In this document: in pieces, positions 61,201 through 64,000 of the stretch
Position numbering within the stretch: position 1 is the stretch's first letter
Layout: each line of letters opens with the position of its first letter
Assembly: GCA_023512835.1 (NCBI GenBank)
Contig: CM042090.1
Location: 11,067,343 to 11,131,342 of the forward strand
Source of the DNA: Taxillus chinensis
Lineage: Eukaryota; Streptophyta; Magnoliopsida; Santalales; Loranthaceae
Length of the DNA stretch: 64,000 nt
Direction of reading: 5' to 3'
Translations under genes and position numbers: made by a program
Notes under the pieces: generated by a model
Databases searched by the model: none
What the model saw: only the letters and a program-made list of their open reading frames with translations
What the model was told of the DNA's origin: nothing

Positions 61201-64000
61201 AGTCAAACAGTGATTAAATCATTTCCTGATTATGTAAGAATTCCATGTGATGGGATTGATGTTTGGGAAATTGATGTCAATCAGCTGAAAATTGAAAATA
61301 AAGTTGGATCTGGCTCCTATGGCGATTTGTAAGTTGTCATTTTGGAGTTGGTTTTTGACTCTGTATGAGGTTTAAACTTATCCGTCATTTATTTTCTTTA
61401 GGTACAAAGGCACATATTGTAGTCAAGAAGTCGCAATTAAAATTCTGAAGCCTGACTGTGTCATTGCAGACATGGTGAGAGAATTTTCCCAGGAAGTTTA
61501 TATTATGAGGTTTGTTAACTCACAAGCTTATGACTATGATTGCCATTGGTTAATTTTCTTAAATTCATTCTAGTAGGAAGTTCTATGGGTCCATGGTTCG
61601 AAGTCAACTCGTTGCATCTTAGGTGAAATATAACTTTAGGCGTGAAATAATATTCAATTAAAAAATAAACATCATAGAAAAATAAAAAAATCAAGTCATT
61701 ACATTGGAATCATTAAATAAGCCAAATAAATGATTTGAATTGCGTACTATGACTTAAGAAAAGACATAAACAAAAGACGTAAGAGCATAATTTTTTTATT
61801 GAGAAGTAAGTAAATTTTATTAGAAAAAGATTGCATACAAGGAGTGCTTGGAGAGTAGAAATATAATAACATGGTCAAAAGAAGTACCTATTAACAACAT
61901 TGCAAATTGAAAAAACTAATATTTATGTCGTATTAAATATTCTTAATTTAATTTATACCCTAATATATATTTTTAAATTTATAGTAGTCGGTATTAAATA
62001 TTTTTAATTTAAATAAATAAATAAAAGTATTAAAACACATCTCGTACAAATTAGAAAGCAAAGTAGTCAGCTGTCGGTATCAGCAACATGCGTGAGGGGA
62101 AAGAAGATCTTTTAGAATCCAATAGTCAGCGGCGGCCGGCAATGGCAACGTGCGTGAGGGGGAATAATTTCCGTTGAAAAAGAGAAGACGAGGACAACAA
62201 CAATCGATGGCCATCCTCGATGGCCTAGAAGACAGAAGAAGAAGAAAAGATGAGGATGGAACCGATGGCCGTCGGCGTCGGAGTAGAGGAGGAAGAAAGG
62301 TGTATTGTTCTGACATCAGACGAATCGCTTCTTCTTGCCTGAGATTAGCGAGATGGAGCAAATACGTGAGATTGTTGTATCGGGTTGGGATCTTGTACTG
62401 GGACCCTCCGATACTGTTCCGATTCAGGCGATACATCTCGGTATCAACTGATACTTCGAACCATGTATGGGACACTATTTTATGCATCGGAGAATTTTCA
62501 TTCCTTGTCAGTTCTATTGTAAAAGAAAGTATTTATGAAGTCTAATTTTACTTTCTTCCATGGAAAGGGTGTTCTCACTAGGGGACAACCTTGCTTGATT
62601 ATTATTATTTATACTGTATTTGTGCTTGCTTCATTTCTTTGAAAACTTTTTTAAGAAGCAGTGGGTCTTCTCTCTCCCTCACACGTTTTTATCTTTTTGT
62701 GCATTATAAGGGAGCCTTGGGCCCTTTTTGGGCAGTGGGCAGTGGCAGAAATTTCGATTGAAAGCCTGGGCCCTGGATCAATCCTGATACATTCAGGATG
62801 GTTCTATGCTTAGTGCAAAACAGGAGAAAAAAGTTGGAATATATATCAAAATTTACCTCTCAGCGATGAGTTGCACACTATTAAGTTAGCACTTGACTTT
62901 TGAGTTTCAAGTAATCACCTGATGAGAAACTAAGCTGTACCCTTGGTTTCACACACTGAATAAAACATCCTCTTCTATGTGGCCTCAGCACAATTGGAGT
63001 GTAATAAAAGTATTTAAGTATTGACAAATGATTTAGGATGTATCAAAATCCCATTTGGATAATGAATGCAGCAATGAGAATAGACTACATGAACCCCTGT
63101 TATGTCATTTTCTGTTACTTCTGCACCCCCAAAGCATAAGATGCTTGGTTGTAGCCTCAAAAGTATATCAAGCTTTAATGCACCTTTTCAGATGGCTGCA
63201 AAATAAACGAGAAAACAAATCTAATTAAAAGAGTAAGAAGGATATTTGGAGTGAGCTGTAGAACAAGTAATTTATGGCTTTAAATACTCCGAAATGGCGA
63301 AAGAATCTCACTTTTGTGTGAACCTTGAATAGCTAACATGGCCATATGATGTTATGTACATGCATGTGATATCAAAAACTATAACGATAATAGTCCAACT
63401 TTATTAATTTTGTCTTCAGTGTCTGGTCTTATCTATGTAAAAACATGTTGCTTTTTTGGGTAACATTACCCTATTTGTTTGCTCAGTAGTTCGTCAGTGA
63501 ATTATGTTCCCCTTGCCTGTTCAATTTTTGGCAGGTTTTTGCATATTTCTCTTAGGTCTATTTTTCTCTTTAATTTCCCTTTGTCCTTGCAGAAAAATTC
63601 GGCACAAGAATGTTGTGCAATTTATAGGTGCATGTACGCGACCTCCTAACTTGTGCATTGTAACTGGTAAAATTAAACATTTTATATATTTATGATGTCA
63701 ACTCCCAGTATTCCTTCTGAAGTTAGAATAAGTGCTCCTTATTTAAATTGTGGAATTTAGTTTCATGTTCTTATCCATCAAACAGACAGACCTTTTCCCA
63801 GCTACAGGATCGTATTTTTTTTTGCCTGTTCAGCTTGTTTTTATATACTTCCGTAGAATACAAATTTGTCAGTTTAGCTTAATGATTTTTTTGGCTTCGA
63901 GTGCTACCAATTTTAATAATGGCTGTGTTTGCATCTACCAGAGTTCATGTCAAGAGGAAGTTTGTATGATTTTCTGCATAGGCAAAAGGGCATGTTAAGG
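52237..64000 (+). CDS. ACT-domain Raf-like protein kinase, STY8/STY17/STY46 group, 3'-truncated by the window
   Basis: Exons: 52237-52430, 52807-52921, 54444-54538, 54780-54899, 55346-55400, 56048-56158, 60385-60435, 61153-61328, 61402-61509, 63593-63666 and 63942-64000, 386 codons so far. The N-terminal region ([35 protein letters not shown]) is typical of the group. An ACT domain (residues about 176-245, [30 protein letters not shown]) precedes the kinase N-lobe with Gly loop [11 protein letters not shown] (299-309), catalytic lysine VAIK (K319), helix-C glutamate (about E337) and hinge CIVTEF. These cytosolic kinases phosphorylate chloroplast transit peptides. The HRD and DFG parts lie beyond the window. 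Which paralogue it is cannot be decided here. Confidence 0.93.
53866..53985. repeat. Possible LINE/SINE-like repeat fragment in a kinase intron
   Basis: TTTTGATAGGTAAGTACGC followed by GAGATGAGCCACTCGGGTAT and CCCGAGCTCCTGC. This phrase resembles dispersed repeats of eudicot introns. No boundaries found. Confidence 0.3.
56903..60229 (-). mobile_element. Deleted Ty1/copia element in intron 6 of the STY kinase gene
   Basis: The element is 56908-60224 with target duplication AAAAC (56903-56907 and 60225-60229). The LTRs are short and diverged: right 60073-60224 (152 bp) and left 56908 to about 57018, both starting TGATACAAATG. Minus-strand TGGTATTAGTC beside the right LTR is the primer-binding site. 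Next to the left LTR the minus strand codes [13 protein letters not shown], the end of a copia RT, so RNase H is deleted. Integrase-type pieces (for example minus-strand [13 protein letters not shown] and CESCQYAK near 58860-59000) remain among many stops. It accounts for about 3.3 of the 4.2 kb of the intron. Confidence 0.82.
58048..58516. mobile_element. hAT-type MITE nested in the copia remnant
   Basis: The element is 58056-58508 (453 bp) with an exact 8-bp target duplication ATTTTGAG (58048-58055 and 58509-58516), the hAT size. Terminal inverted repeats are TAGGGGTGTAAAACGGA and TCCATTTTACACCCCTA (one mismatch). The arms keep pairing inward through GGTCCG/CGGACC-type sequence. Non-coding. 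Confidence 0.88.
61510..63592 (+). other. Intron 9 of the STY kinase gene
   Basis: 2.1 kb. A GC-richer segment at about 62070-62480 differs from its surroundings and contains GTATCGG and CGATAC motifs. It may be an inserted repeat, but no ends were found. No exons seen. Confidence 0.6.

Noticed and set aside
62080..62545. Overlapping frames of 123-135 codons in kinase intron 9
   Set aside because: They lie within an intron fixed by flanking kinase exons and are low complexity ([13 protein letters not shown]). Probably an inserted repeat.

Overview
This is a plant nuclear window. The evidence is intron-rich genes with canonical GT..AG junctions, very AT-rich spacers, a MIR171 hairpin, a chloroplast-targeted ankyrin protein, an ACT-domain plant kinase and several kinds of plant transposable element. 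The proteins look eudicot, probably a woody rosid, but the sequence alone does not fix the species.

Layout. (1) 1-1908, plus strand: 3' part of an SR45a-like splicing factor (RRM plus RS-rich tails), with a candidate 18-nt microexon. (2) 3364-10714, plus strand: complete AKRP/EMB506-type chloroplast ankyrin-repeat gene. Four consecutive ankyrin repeats each occupy their own exon. Its last intron is 4.9 kb and holds retroelement debris, and the protein ends in an unusual tail of 10-residue repeats. (3) About 15081-15180, plus strand: a MIR171 hairpin inside what looks like a short pri-miRNA transcription unit. (4) 17130-38155: a Ty1/copia element on the minus strand (222-bp LTRs differing at 3 sites, target duplication ATATT). 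A 16.25-kb Ogre/Tat-type Ty3/gypsy element on the plus strand (20640-36892, 2.4-kb LTRs, target duplication ATCAG) has inserted into its protease. The inner element keeps the Ogre/Tat layout: extra ORF1 with a DUF7745-like region, gag, protease, reverse transcriptase, two RNase H domains, integrase, a 3' tandem-repeat block and a polypurine tract. All its reading frames are broken. (5) 38.2-52 kb: gene-poor AT-rich DNA with a Harbinger-like MITE, a decayed ALA1-type P4-ATPase first-exon fragment, and a 650-bp tandem duplication whose second copy carries a 2.26-kb solo LTR. (6) 52237-64000, plus strand: 5' part of an ACT-domain Raf-like kinase of the STY8/STY17/STY46 group. It runs off the window inside the kinase N-lobe, and a complete but deleted copia element carrying a hAT-type MITE sits in one intron.

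The three protein genes and MIR171 are functionally unrelated neighbours: splicing, plastid development, post-transcriptional control of GRAS genes, and plastid-precursor kinase signalling. The most unusual structures are in the inner Ogre LTR. Each LTR has two TATA boxes, one of them 32 bp after an exact plant snRNA upstream sequence element. The right LTR also has an intact 49-codon ORF for a hydrophobic microprotein, which is frameshifted in the left LTR.
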